Assembly: GCA_000985875.1 (NCBI GenBank)
Contig: CCRI01000004.1
Span: 397,110 to 461,109, forward strand
Source: Neorhizobium galegae bv. officinalis
GTDB lineage: Bacteria > Pseudomonadota > Alphaproteobacteria > Rhizobiales > Rhizobiaceae
Length of the DNA stretch: 64,000 nucleotides
Direction: 5' to 3'
Shown: one piece after another, positions 13,919 through 22,932 of the stretch
How the letters are laid out: every line of letters starts with the position of its first letter
How positions within the stretch are numbered: the stretch's first letter is position 1
Made by a program: the position numbers and the translations under genes
The notes under the pieces: model-generated
Databases searched by the model: none
The model's input: only the letters and a program-made list of their open reading frames with translations
What the model was told of the DNA's origin: nothing

Positions 13919-16900
13919 TCAGACTCCTTGCGGCCGGCGCAGATCGAGCGTCAGCGGAAATTCGGGCGATGGCGTTTCGGCCAGAAGCGTATAGCCGCCT
14001 GCCGTATGCCCCCACGGCTCGAACCGGGCGAGGCGGCGTGCTTCCGCCTCGTTGCCGTTGACCGGGAAGGTGTCATAACTACGCCCGCCCGGATGGGCAA
14101 CGTGATAGATGCAGCCGCCGATCGAACGTCCGGACCATGTATCATATATGTCGAACGTGAGCGGCGTATTAACCGGCAGGACCGGGTGTAGGCCGGCGGA
14201 GGGCTGCCAGGCCTTGAAGCGGACGCCGGCAACCGAGACGCCGGACGTGCCGGTGGCCTTGAGCGGTACGGCGCGGCCGTTGCAGGCGACGGTATAGCGG
14301 GACGGATTGGTGGTTTCGAGCCGGACCTGGAGGCGCTCCACCGACGAATCGACGTACCGCACGGTACCGCCGATCGCACCCTGCTCGCCCATCACGTGCC
14401 AGGGTTCGAGCGCCTGGCGCAGTTCGAGCTTGGAGCCCTGGTATTCGACCTCGCCGAAGAATGGGAAGCGGAATTCGAGCTGTGCCTCGAACCATTCGGG
14501 GCGCAGGTCGAACCCGTTTTCGCGAAGGTCCTGAAGGACGTCCATGAAATCGGCCCAGACATAATGCGGCAGCATGAAGCGGTCCGCGAGCGCCGTTCCC
14601 CAGCGAACGAACCGGCCCTGAAGCGGGTTCTTCCAGAAGCGGGCGATCAGCGCCCGGACCAGCAGCTGCTGGGCAAGCGACATGCGCGCGTTCGGCGGCA
14701 TCTCGAAGCCGCGGAACTCGACGAGGCCGAGCCGCCCGGTCGGGCCATCCGGCGAGAACAGTTTGTCGATGCAGATTTCGGAGCGGTGGGTATTGCCGGT
14801 AACGTCGGTCAGAAGGTTGCGGAACAGGCGGTCGACCAGCCACGGGAGCGGGGCTGCACCCTGGCCGGGGGGCGGTACCTGGGCAAGCGCGATTTCCAGC
14901 TCGTACATCGAATCGTGGCGAGCCTCGTCGATGCGCGGCGCCTGGGAGGTCGGGCCGATGAACAGGCCGGAGAACAGGTAGGAGAGCGACGGATGGCGCT
15001 GCCAGTGCAGCACCAGACTCTTCAACAGGTCGGGCCGGCGCAGGAACGGGCTGTCGTTCGGATTGGCGCCGCCGACCACGACGTGGTTGCCGCCGCCGGT
15101 GCCGGTGTGGCGGCCGTCGATCATGAACTTGTCGGCTCCGAGGCGGCTCTGGCGGGCCTCCTCGTAGATGGCGGTGGTGGTCGCCACCGTCTCCTTCCAG
15201 CTGGCGGCCGGATGGATGTTGACCTCGATGACGCCGGGATCGGGCGCGACGCGGATGACGTTGATGCGCTCGTCGTGGGGTGGCGCGTAGCCCTCGATAT
15301 GCACGGCGAGGCCGAGTGCGGTCGCGGCGTTTTCGGCAGCGGCGATCAGTTCGAGATAGTCCTCGATCTTTTCGACCGGCGGCATGAAGACGCAGAGCCG
15401 GCCGTCGCGGGCTTCGACCGAAATTGCGGTCCGCACCGCGCCGCCGATCTCGCCGAGGGTTTGTTCGACGCGGCCGGGATTGGCCGCGTCACCGGCCTTA
15501 AAGGAGGATTCGGGCATGGCGCGGCCGGCCGGGACGATCACGTCGGGCAGCGGATTGCGAGGGATGGAGGGGTCTGCCTCGTGGATATAGGGAAATTGCG
15601 AGGGCGGGACGTAAGGCAATGTGCCGAGCGGCAGGCGGTAACCGACCGGGCTGTCGCCGGGCACCAGGAAGATGCGGCCGCGGCGGGTGCGCCATTTCTC
15701 GCTGATCCAGCGCTTGCCGCTCGCCTTCGCGTTCCAGGCCTGGACCGGCAGGACATAACCGCTCGGGCTGGTCAGGCCGCGTTCGAAGACGCGGGCGATG
15801 CGGTTGCGCTCTTCCGGGTCCTTGAGCTTGGAATTGGACGGATCGACATTGTCCGGCAGCGAGCCTTCCTTGATGATCCATTCGGCCGGGTCCTCATAGG
15901 CCGGCACGACCATGTCGGGGGTGATGCCGAGTTCGGAGGCGATGCCGGTGAGCAGCCTTTCCGAATCCTGCTCGCCGACGCCGTAATTTTGGCCTTCCTC
16001 GGCGACGAGGTCCGGATTGCTCCAGATCGGCCGGCCGTCCTTGCGCCAGTAGAGCGAGAAGGTCCAGCGCGGCAGGCTTTCGCCCGGATACCACTTGCCC
16101 TGGCCGTAATGCAGGAATCCGCCCGGCGCGAAACGCTCGCGCAGCCTGCGGATCAGGATGTCGGCCTTTTCCCGCTTGGTGGGGCCGACGGCATCGGTGT
16201 TCCATTCGCCGGATTCGAAATCGTCGATCGACACGAAGGTCGGTTCGCCGCCCATGGTCAGGCGAACGTCCTGTGCCTGCAGTATGCGGTCGACCTGGTC
16301 GCCGAGCTTGTCGAGCGCCTCCCAGGATTCGTCCGAAAACGGCTTGGTGATGCGCGGGTGTTCGGCGACGCGGTTGACCTTCATGTCGAAGGCGAAGGAG
16401 GTTTGCGCCTCGCCGAAATAACCGCCCGAGATGGGCGCCGCGTTGCGGAAATGCGGCGTCGCGGCCAGCGGGATATGGCTTTCGCCGGTCAGAAGCCCGG
16501 AGGTCGGGTCAAGGCCGACCCAGCCGGCGCCAGGAAGATAGACTTCGCACCACGCATGCAGGTCGGTGAAGTCGACTTCGGTGCCCGAGGGGCCGTCGAG
16601 CGCCTTCAAGTCCGGCGTGAGCTGGATGAGATAACCGGAGACAAAGCGGGCGGCGAGGCCGAGATGGCGGAGAATCTGGACCAGCAGCCAGCTGGTGTCG
16701 CGGCAGGAGCCCAGGGCCGAAGTCAGCGTCTGCTCCGGCGTCTGCACGCCGGGTTCCATACGGATGACGTAACCGATCGCCTGCTGCAGGCGGGCATTGA
16801 TGCCGACCACCATGTCGACCGTCGGCTGGCCGGGGGACATGTCGAAGGTCTTCAGGTAATCGACCAGCGCCGGTTCCGGCGGTTCCGGCGTCATGTAGAT

Positions 16901-17245
16901 CGACAGGTCCTCGACCAGTTCCGGCGGATAGCTGAACGGCCATTTCATCGCATCCTCTTCGACGAAGAAGTCGAAGGGATTGTAGACCGTCATGTCGGCG
17001 ACGAGATCGACCTCGATCTTGAACTCGGTGACCGGGTCCGGAAAGACGAATCGGGCGAGGTAATTGCCGTAAGGGTCCTGCTGCAGGTTCACGAAGTGGT
17101 TGGACGGCGTCACCTTCAGCGAATGGCTGAGCACCTTGGTGCGCGAATGGGCGGCCGGTTTGAGGCGGATGATCTGCGGTCCGAGACGGACGGGCTTGTC
17201 GTACATGTAATGGGTAAGGTGGTAGATACTCGCCTTGATCGACAT
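13919..17245 (-). CDS. Transglutaminase-DUF2126 fusion protein
   Basis: A very large protein of 1108 residues. Residues 1-300 are a transglutaminase-like domain with Cys in [15 protein letters not shown], His in [11 protein letters not shown] and Asp in WVGLDPTSG. Residues about 330-1100 are DUF2126 (COG4196), with [25 protein letters not shown] and the Gly-rich [19 protein letters not shown]. It is the first gene of the operon and the promoter should lie in 17246-17349. Iyer and colleagues proposed a role in an amidoligase pathway; I know of no biochemical demonstration. No signal peptide is seen. The arrangement matches homologues across Proteobacteria, so it is not a fusion specific to this strain. 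Confidence 0.88.
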   Translation of the reverse strand: MSIKASIYHLTHYMYDKPVRLGPQIIRLKPAAHSRTKVLSHSLKVTPSNHFVNLQQDPYGNYLARFVFPDPVTEFKIEVDLVADMTVYNPFDFFVEEDAMKWPFSYPPELVEDLSIYMTPEPPEPALVDYLKTFDMSPGQPTVDMVVGINARLQQAIGYVIRMEPGVQTPEQTLTSALGSCRDTSWLLVQILRHLGLAARFVSGYLIQLTPDLKALDGPSGTEVDFTDLHAWCEVYLPGAGWVGLDPTSGLLTGESHIPLAATPHFRNAAPISGGYFGEAQTSFAFDMKVNRVAEHPRITKPFSDESWEALDKLGDQVDRILQAQDVRLTMGGEPTFVSIDDFESGEWNTDAVGPTKREKADILIRRLRERFAPGGFLHYGQGKWYPGESLPRWTFSLYWRKDGRPIWSNPDLVAEEGQNYGVGEQDSERLLTGIASELGITPDMVVPAYEDPAEWIIKEGSLPDNVDPSNSKLKDPEERNRIARVFERGLTSPSGYVLPVQAWNAKASGKRWISEKWRTRRGRIFLVPGDSPVGYRLPLGTLPYVPPSQFPYIHEADPSIPRNPLPDVIVPAGRAMPESSFKAGDAANPGRVEQTLGEIGGAVRTAISVEARDGRLCVFMPPVEKIEDYLELIAAAENAATALGLAVHIEGYAPPHDERINVIRVAPDPGVIEVNIHPAASWKETVATTTAIYEEARQSRLGADKFMIDGRHTGTGGGNHVVVGGANPNDSPFLRRPDLLKSLVLHWQRHPSLSYLFSGLFIGPTSQAPRIDEARHDSMYELEIALAQVPPPGQGAAPLPWLVDRLFRNLLTDVTGNTHRSEICIDKLFSPDGPTGRLGLVEFRGFEMPPNARMSLAQQLLVRALIARFWKNPLQGRFVRWGTALADRFMLPHYVWADFMDVLQDLRENGFDLRPEWFEAQLEFRFPFFGEVEYQGSKLELRQALEPWHVMGEQGAIGGTVRYVDSSVERLQVRLETTNPSRYTVACNGRAVPLKATGTSGVSVAGVRFKAWQPSAGLHPVLPVNTPLTFDIYDTWSGRSIGGCIYHVAHPGGRSYDTFPVNGNEAEARRLARFEPWGHTAGGYTLLAETPSPEFPLTLDLRRPQGV

Positions 17246-17349
17246 ACTGCCCCTTTGGCTGCCCCGTGCCGGCCTTTACGCTGGCCGATCGATGATCGTT
17301 GCCAGGATTTTGTGCGTTGCACGTAAATAATGCAAGGCGGATTTGGAGC

Positions 17350-18311
17350 TTATCGCGTACCGGCGATCAACACGGTGCGTGCATTGCTGTCGTTCCACGT
17401 CCAGGCCTGCGCGACGTCGGACAAGGGGGCCGTCCTCGTTGCGATGCGAAAGCCGCCGGTCAGGGTGGCGCCGAGCAGTCCCTCGATCGACACGAAAAGG
17501 CGATCGAGCGGAATGCTGCCGATGCCGCTACCCATCAATTCGATCGCCGACGAGCGCAGGACGGCGCTCGGCAGGGTGATGTCCGAGCCGCTGACGGAGC
17601 CCACCTGCACGAAACGGATCGGTACCGACTCCGGGCCCGCCTTGGCTGCGGCAGTCAGCAGCGTTTGTGCACTGAGGCCCCAGAGATAGTCGATGACGAT
17701 GTCCACGCCTTGCGCGAATTCCTGTTTGAAGGCCTTCTCCAGGGCCGCGTCATCCTCGACGAGCGGGATCGTCACATCGGCACCGAGACCTGCGACCTCG
17801 CGCAATGCTTCGATATTGCGGCCGGTGGCGATGACTTTCTTCGCGCCCAGATATTTGGCGATCTGGACGGCAAGACGTCCGGACGCGCCGGTGGCGCCGT
17901 TGACCAGCACGGTTTCGCCGGGTTGAAGGCGGGCGCGTTCCTTATAGGCTGCCCAGGACGACATGCCGGGTTGGCGATGGCCGCCGCCGTCACGTCATCG
18001 AGATCATCGGGCAGCACCAGGCATTGGCCTGCCGGGACAAGTGTCCTTTCCGCCATGCCGCCGTAAGGTGCCGTGGGCATGACGAAATAGACCCGCTCGC
18101 CGTTTTCCAGGCGCCCGACGCCATCGATACCCGGAACGAAGGGAAAAAGGCCGGATGAACTGTAATGTTTGCCCGAGGCTCGGCTTCGGGTGACCTGACT
18201 GATGGCGGAGGCCGTGACCGTTACGCATTTCCTGTCCGATGACGGTAGCGGTTCAGCGAAATCTCCATAGACGGGCGCTTGCCCGGATGCTTGAACAATG
18301 GCCGCTTTCAT
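17350..18311 (-). pseudogene. MDR-superfamily quinone/alcohol oxidoreductase, single-base frameshift
   Basis: The N-terminal half (MKAAIVQASGQAPVYGDFAE, from 18311) has the GroES-like fold of zinc-independent medium-chain reductases. The C-terminal half carries the NAD(P)-binding Rossmann motif VNGATGASGRLAVQIAKYLG. The halves are in different frames. Around 17965-17967 the minus strand reads CCCGGCATG, where one more G would give the continuous IANPGMSSWAAYKERA. It is therefore a disrupted gene or an assembly error. Both halves remain well conserved, so the lesion is recent. It is divergent from marR, with an operator between them; restored length would be about 320 residues. SD AGGAAA precedes the start. 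Confidence 0.8.
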
Positions 18312-18338
18312 GGCGGGTTTCCTTTCGATGGAAGAATT

Positions 18339-18357
18339 TATGTGTATAATGCACATA
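18339..18357. promoter_or_regulatory. MarR operator 1 overlapping a TATAAT -10 box
   Basis: Inverted repeat TATGTG-N7-CACATA in the marR/oxidoreductase intergenic region. The spacer overlaps a TATAAT hexamer (18345-18350) oriented toward marR. On the other strand TATACA could serve the oxidoreductase. A second copy lies 49 bp downstream. Confidence 0.65.
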
Positions 18358-18372
18358 TATAGGGAGGTGGCG

Positions 18373-18870
18373 ATGTCGTCAAGAAACAATGTGCAAAATA
18401 CACATATTGGGGCGCAGCTTCGCGAGTTGCACAGCGCGGTGCTCGATATTCTGAGCGTGATGAACCAGCCGCAGCGCGACGACGTGCTGATCAGCGAGGC
18501 GGGAATCAAGCTCGACCGGGCGCTGTTTCCCTTGCTCGTCGTTATCGAGCGGTTTGGTCCGATCGGCGTGGTGGACCTGGCTGATCGGGTCGGGCGCGAC
18601 TATACGACCGTCAGTCGCCAGGTCGCGAAGCTCGAAAGCCTGGGGCTCGTGAACCGGCAGGGAAACATCTCCGACAAGCGCGTGCGCGAGGCGGTCGTCA
18701 GCGAAGCGGGCAAGGCGATGACGGACAGGATAGATGCGGCACGCGAGAGGCTCGGCAGCGGCGTCTTTGCGGACTGGGAGCCGGATGAAATCGGCGACCT
18801 CGTGCGGCTGATGCGCAAGTTCGCCGACGCGATCAAGGCGGGGCCGGCAGCGCCCGGCAAGCCGGATTAA
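18373..18870 (+). CDS. MarR-family transcriptional regulator
   Basis: A 165-residue winged-helix regulator. The recognition-helix region reads GRDYTTVSRQVAKLESLGLVNRQG, followed by the wing DKRVREAVVSEAG, as in MarR proteins. I chose the ATG at 18373 because GGGAGG lies about six bases upstream; an in-frame ATG at 18298 would run through the promoter/operator. It is divergent from the broken oxidoreductase and very likely represses both. Its stop codon overlaps the convergent ABC permease stop: the sequence ATTAAT supplies TAA on each strand. Confidence 0.88.
   Translation: MSSRNNVQNTHIGAQLRELHSAVLDILSVMNQPQRDDVLISEAGIKLDRALFPLLVVIERFGPIGVVDLADRVGRDYTTVSRQVAKLESLGLVNRQGNISDKRVREAVVSEAGKAMTDRIDAARERLGSGVFADWEPDEIGDLVRLMRKFADAIKAGPAAPGKPD
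18389..18405. promoter_or_regulatory. MarR operator 2, inside the marR coding start
   Basis: ATGTG-N7-CACAT, the same half-sites and spacing as operator 1, located 16 bases inside the marR coding region. It could act as a roadblock or cooperative auxiliary site for autoregulation. Confidence 0.55.
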
Positions 18871-20021
18871 TCCAGCGTGCGGCGGAAACGGCGCACCGCG
18901 ATCAGCATGGCGACTGCCATCAGGCCGGCGAGCGCCAGCGTGTCATAGGCCAATGTCTCGATGCTTGCGCCCTTCAGCATCACCGCCCGGACGATGCGGA
19001 TGTAGTGGGTGAGCGGCAGGGCTTCGCCGATCCACTGCGCCCAATCGGGCATGCCGGCGAAGGGGAACATGAAGCCGGAGAGGAGGATGTTCGGCAGGAA
19101 GAACATCATCGCCATCTGCATGGCCTGCAGCTGGTTGGCGGCAATCGTCGAGAACGTGTAGCCGATCGACAGGTTGGTGACGACGAAGAGGGCGGTCGCG
19201 GCCGCAAGCGACAGGGGATCGCCGAGGACGGGTACGCGGAAGACGAGGATACCGACGCCGATGATGACGAGCGCCTGGATGAGGCCGATCAGCACGTAGG
19301 GCGCGATCTTGCCGAGCATGATCTCCAGCGGCTTGATCGGCATGGAGAGCAGGTTTTCCATCGTGCCGCGCTCGACCTCGCGGGTGACCGAGAGGGCGGT
19401 GAAGATCAGCAGCGTCATGGTCAGGATGGTGCCGAGCAGGCCGGGGACGATGTTGAGCGTCGAGGAGCCGGCGGGGTTGTAGCGGCGGTGCTGGACGATC
19501 TGGAAGGCGGGTTTCACGGGCTCGGCGAAGGCGACCTGGCGGTCGTTTTCGAGCGCGGTGGAGATGATGCCGGAGAGCGCGCCGAGCGCCGAGCTGGCGG
19601 CAACCGGATCGGTGGCGTCGGCGGCGATCAGCAGCGAGGGCGAATCGCCGCGGCGCAGCGACCGTTCGAAACCTTCGGGAATTTCGACGACGAACAGGGC
19701 CTCGCCGGATTGCAGGTGTGCGTCCATGTCTTCGGCGCGGGTGACAACGGTCTTCACCTCGAAGAAATCGGTGTTCTTCAAGGCAGCGAGGATGGAGCGG
19801 CCGACATCGCTGTTTTCGCGCATCAGCACGGCGGTCGGCAGGTTGTGCGGGGTGGTGTTGATGGCAAAGCCGAACAGGAAGAGCTGCATGATCGGCAGCA
19901 TGACCATGGTCGCGAGCGTGATGCGGTCGCGGGTCATCTGGATGAATTCCTTGACCGTCATCGCCCAGAAGCGGCCGAAGGAGCCGCCGTTGCCATTTGC
20001 GCTGCCTGGTGCCGGGGTCAT
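18867..20021 (-). CDS. ABC-2 type exporter permease
   Basis: A 384-residue inner-membrane permease of the YbhR/YhhJ type. The N-terminus has FWAMTVKEFIQMTRDRITLATMVMLP and a first membrane segment, then a large periplasmic domain (residues about 50-180), then five hydrophobic segments with the EVERGTMENLLSMPIKPLEIMLGK motif typical of ABC2_membrane_3. Start at 20021 overlaps the ATPase stop (ATGA). It is the last gene of the tetR-hlyD-ATPase-permease operon. Enterobacterial ybhGFSR has two permeases; here only one follows, so it presumably homodimerises. Substrate unknown; a drug or other hydrophobic compound is likely from the family. Confidence 0.9.
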   Translation of the reverse strand: MTPAPGSANGNGGSFGRFWAMTVKEFIQMTRDRITLATMVMLPIMQLFLFGFAINTTPHNLPTAVLMRENSDVGRSILAALKNTDFFEVKTVVTRAEDMDAHLQSGEALFVVEIPEGFERSLRRGDSPSLLIAADATDPVAASSALGALSGIISTALENDRQVAFAEPVKPAFQIVQHRRYNPAGSSTLNIVPGLLGTILTMTLLIFTALSVTREVERGTMENLLSMPIKPLEIMLGKIAPYVLIGLIQALVIIGVGILVFRVPVLGDPLSLAAATALFVVTNLSIGYTFSTIAANQLQAMQMAMMFFLPNILLSGFMFPFAGMPDWAQWIGEALPLTHYIRIVRAVMLKGASIETLAYDTLALAGLMAVAMLIAVRRFRRTLD

Positions 20022-20971
20022 TTGAAATTGTCCTCCGAGCGGCGCATCAGGTCGATGAAGGCGTCTTCCAGCGTCGGTTCGCCCTTTTCCCATTTGAGGC
20101 CCGGCCGATCGCGATAGGGAGCGATGGCCTGTTCCAGGGCCGCGGCATCGCGACCGGCGACATGCAGGCTGGTACCGAACGGGGCGATCATGTCGATGCC
20201 GGGCCGGTTTTCGAGTTCGCCCTGGAGATGGTGCACATCCGGGCCGGAGACCGTGAAGGTGACGAGGCCGGTGCCGGCGATCACCTCGTCCACCGTGCCT
20301 TCGGCGAGCAGCTTTCCGTAGGCGATATAGGCGATCTCGTGGCAGCGCTCGGCCTCGTCCATGTAATGGGTGGAGACGAGAACCGAGAGGCCGTCGGCGG
20401 CAAGCGCGTGGATCTCGTTCCAGAAATCGCGGCGGGCCTTCGGGTCGACGCCGGCGGTCGGTTCGTCGAGGAGGAGGAGTGCCGGTTCGGGCAGGATGCA
20501 GGCGCCGAGCGCGAGGCGCTGCTTCCAGCCGCCGGACAGCTCGCCGGCCAGTTGTTTCTCGCGGCCCTTGAGGCCGAGGCGTTCTATTGCGGCGCCCGCC
20601 TTGCCGCGCGGATCGGGCAGGCCGTAGACGCGGGCGACGAATTCGAGGTTCTCGCGGATCGACAGGTCCTGGTAGAGCGAGAATTTCTGGGTCATGTAGC
20701 CGACCCGGCGGCGGATGCGGTCGCTTTCGGTCAGGATGTCGAAGCCGAGGCAGGTGCCGTCGCCGCTGTCCGGCGTCAGGAGGCCGCAGAGCATGCGGAT
20801 CGTGGTCGTCTTGCCGGAGCCGTTGGGGCCGAGAAAGCCGTGGATGCGGCCCTTCTTCACCGACATGGAGACATCGTCGACCACCTTGCGGCCGCCAAAG
20901 CTCTTGGTGAGGTGATGGACGTCGATCACCGTTTCCGGGGCGTCGACTTGGTAGGTTTCGGCGGCGGTCAT
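20018..20971 (-). CDS. ABC exporter ATP-binding protein
   Basis: A 317-residue cytoplasmic ATPase that powers the adjacent permease. Walker A is GPNGSGKTT, the Q-loop is in GYMTQKFSLYQDLS, the signature LSGGWKQRLALG, Walker B LLLLDEPTAGVD and the H-loop STHYMDEAERC; all are intact. A C-terminal extension of about 90 residues resembles those of drug and ABC-2 ATPases. ATGA overlaps with both hlyD upstream and the permease downstream indicate tight coupling. Confidence 0.93.
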   Translation of the reverse strand: MTAAETYQVDAPETVIDVHHLTKSFGGRKVVDDVSMSVKKGRIHGFLGPNGSGKTTTIRMLCGLLTPDSGDGTCLGFDILTESDRIRRRVGYMTQKFSLYQDLSIRENLEFVARVYGLPDPRGKAGAAIERLGLKGREKQLAGELSGGWKQRLALGACILPEPALLLLDEPTAGVDPKARRDFWNEIHALAADGLSVLVSTHYMDEAERCHEIAYIAYGKLLAEGTVDEVIAGTGLVTFTVSGPDVHHLQGELENRPGIDMIAPFGTSLHVAGRDAAALEQAIAPYRDRPGLKWEKGEPTLEDAFIDLMRRSEDNFK

Positions 20972-21933
20972 GGGTGTGGTCCGGGCAGGACGTCGACCGG
21001 CTGGCCGGGGCGCAGTGCCTTCGGGTCGGCCGGTATCGCCTCGACGCGATAGACGAGTTTGGCTCGTTCCTCGAGGCTGTAGATTTCCGGCGGGGTATAT
21101 TCGGCGGTTTTGGATATGAAGCTGACCTTCGCGTCGGCCGGCCGGCAGGCGTCGCAGGTGACGCGGATCGGCTGGCCGAGCGACAGGCGGGCGATTTCGG
21201 TTTCCGGCACGAAGAAGCGGATGCGGACATTTTCGGGCGGCAGGAGTGCGACGATCGGCCGGCCGGCGGGCACGACTTCGCCGCTTCGGTAATAGAGCGT
21301 CTCGATGCTGCCTGTGGCCGGCGCCGAAACCGAGCGGCGGGCAAGCGCTGCCTGCGCCGATGCGAGTTCGGCCCTGGCGGCCGCAACGGTTTCGCGCGCC
21401 TGGCGCAGGGTCTCGTCGCGGGCGGGGAGGGCGGCGAGGATGATCTGGCTGCGGACGTTGTCGAGGGCGGCGCGGTTGGCGGCTTCGGTGGCGGTCGCGG
21501 TGTCGAGATTGGCGCGGGTGGAGGTGCCGCGTTCGACCAGCACCCGGGTGCGGTCGAGATCCTGTTCGGCGAGGTCCAGCCGGGCGGTGGCTTCCCGTTC
21601 GGAAGCGCGCAGCACGTCGATCTCTTCCGGGCGCTTCTGGGCGGCTTGCGCAAGGTCCAGAGCGGCCTGGGATTGGGCAAGCGCGGCGCGGGTTGCTGCG
21701 ACGGCGGCTTCTTCGCTGGAGGAGTCGAGTTTGAAGAGTGGCGTTCCCGCCTCGATGGCCTGGCCTTCGGCGACGTCGAGTTTCGTCAGGCGGCCGGTGG
21801 TCTCAGTGCCGATGAACAGCGTATCGGCCTCGACCCAGCCCTGATAGGGGCGCGGCGGCCTGTCGGCGAGCAGAAACGGCAAGGCGGCGAGGGCGGCGCC
21901 TGCGAGGATGAGGATGGCGAGGACACGCTTCAT
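20968..21933 (-). CDS. HlyD-family membrane fusion protein
   Basis: A 321-residue periplasmic adaptor that would join the ABC-2 permease to an outer-membrane channel. It has an N-terminal signal anchor (LAILILAGAALAALPFLLA), a lipoyl-like half-motif (LTKLDVAEGQAIEAGTPLFKL), an Ala-rich alpha-helical hairpin over residues about 75-180, and the second half-motif (GSIETLYYRSGEVVPAGRPI). The length and order match YbhG-type proteins. Start 21933 overlaps the tetR stop as ATGA and the stop overlaps the ATPase start. No outer-membrane partner gene is adjacent; a TolC elsewhere would be needed. Confidence 0.9.
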   Translation of the reverse strand: MKRVLAILILAGAALAALPFLLADRPPRPYQGWVEADTLFIGTETTGRLTKLDVAEGQAIEAGTPLFKLDSSSEEAAVAATRAALAQSQAALDLAQAAQKRPEEIDVLRASEREATARLDLAEQDLDRTRVLVERGTSTRANLDTATATEAANRAALDNVRSQIILAALPARDETLRQARETVAAARAELASAQAALARRSVSAPATGSIETLYYRSGEVVPAGRPIVALLPPENVRIRFFVPETEIARLSLGQPIRVTCDACRPADAKVSFISKTAEYTPPEIYSLEERAKLVYRVEAIPADPKALRPGQPVDVLPGPHP

Positions 21934-22550
21934 CTCGCGGCTCCCTCCGGCACGAACAGGGTATCCAGGAAGGTGTCGAACAGCTTTTGCGCGTCGAGAT
22001 GTTCGTAGGCTTCGAAAAGCGTCGTCCAGATGATCGACAGCAGCGCCGGCGACATGACGATCTGCGGCATCTCGGCGAGCGCCGGATTGCGCAGTTCGCC
22101 TCGGGCGGCCGCCCGCGTCAGTAGGATTCGCAGCACGCCAAGACCCTTGGAAATGATCTCCCGGTGATAGAATTCGGTGACGGCCGGGAACATCGGGCCT
22201 TCGGCGAGAATGAGGCGCAGCAGGTGGCGGCGCTCGGTCTCCAGCACCTCGCGCTTGAAGAGCGTGTAGAACATCGACACCGCGAAACGCGGCGGGATCG
22301 CCTCGTTGGCCGCCAGCCCGTCGATCTGGCCGAGGATCGGCGAGGCGATGCCGGAGACGAGTTCGATGAACAGCGCCTCCTTGTCCGGGAAATGCAGGTA
22401 GACCGTGCCCTTGGCGATGCCGGCGCGGACCGCGACATCCTCCATGCGGGTGGCGGCAAAACCGCGCTCGGAAAAGCAGGCGAAGGCGGCGGCCAGGATT
22501 TCGGCCCGGCGCTGCTGCGGAGCGCGTTTTTCTCTTTTCCTCCCGGCCAC
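21930..22550 (-). CDS. TetR-family regulator of the exporter operon (GTG start)
   Basis: A 206-residue regulator. The N-terminal HTH reads ILAAAFACFSERGFAATRMEDVAVRAGIAKGTVYLHFPDKEALF, a canonical TetR_N pattern (given as a position guide: residues about 16-60). I chose GTG at 22550 because GGAGG ends six bases before it and the operator/promoter lies immediately upstream; the longer ATG-started frame would run through both. It is first in the operon and overlaps hlyD, as in the E. coli cecR-ybhGFSR layout, so it likely represses its own operon until an export substrate binds. Confidence 0.88.
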   Translation of the reverse strand: MAGRKREKRAPQQRRAEILAAAFACFSERGFAATRMEDVAVRAGIAKGTVYLHFPDKEALFIELVSGIASPILGQIDGLAANEAIPPRFAVSMFYTLFKREVLETERRHLLRLILAEGPMFPAVTEFYHREIISKGLGVLRILLTRAAARGELRNPALAEMPQIVMSPALLSIIWTTLFEAYEHLDAQKLFDTFLDTLFVPEGAAR

Positions 22551-22565
22551 CGGGCGCCTCCATTT

Positions 22566-22610
22566 ATGACTGACTGGTCGGTCATTAACATTCTGTTGCA
22601 AAAATTGCAA
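22566..22610 (-). promoter_or_regulatory. TetR promoter and operator
   Basis: On the minus strand, TTGCAA (complement of 22605-22610), a 17-base spacer and TAATGA (complement of 22582-22587) form a promoter. A 20-base near-perfect palindrome at 22566-22585, with half-site ATGACNGAC, overlaps the -10 and predicted start of transcription. This is the classic arrangement for TetR autorepression. Confidence 0.7.
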
Positions 22611-22651
22611 GCGGTTTTGGGACGCGTTGGGGCTGGCGGGGGGCAGTCCGT

Positions 22652-22722
22652 AGAGTCCCCTCCCTCTTGTGGAGGAGGGTTGGGGATGCCACCCCCACTT
22701 TACATCCCGGATGCGATTATCC
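22652..22722. repeat. Partial copy of a palindromic intergenic repeat
   Basis: The palindrome CCCTCCCTCTTGTGGAGGAGGG, joined to a tail beginning GGATGCC, aligns with the second half of the element at 44013-44126 plus its downstream tail. It is shorter and more diverged than the other two copies. It occupies much of the 382-base gap between tetR and the next gene; the rest of that gap holds the TetR operator and no other signal I can support. Confidence 0.5.
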
Positions 22723-22932
22723 TGCCGTATCAACGGGGTAGGGAATGCCGCGCACTTCCCGGATCATCCCTGCTGCGGGCTCTGCGGCGACGAGCTGCTC
22801 AATTTTGGTGGCGTAGGGTGAGGAATTGCGATTGCGTCATCATATAGGGGGAGCCGATCCCCTCGAAGCTGCGCAAGCCGCAAACGCATGCTAAGTTAGG
22901 GGTGACGAGGGTGTTTGCAGGAGTCGCAGTAG

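Noticed and set aside
14396..17326. A 976-codon plus-strand open frame antisense to the transglutaminase-DUF2126 gene
   Set aside because: Same antisense effect; composition is unlike a folded protein and there is no suitable SD.
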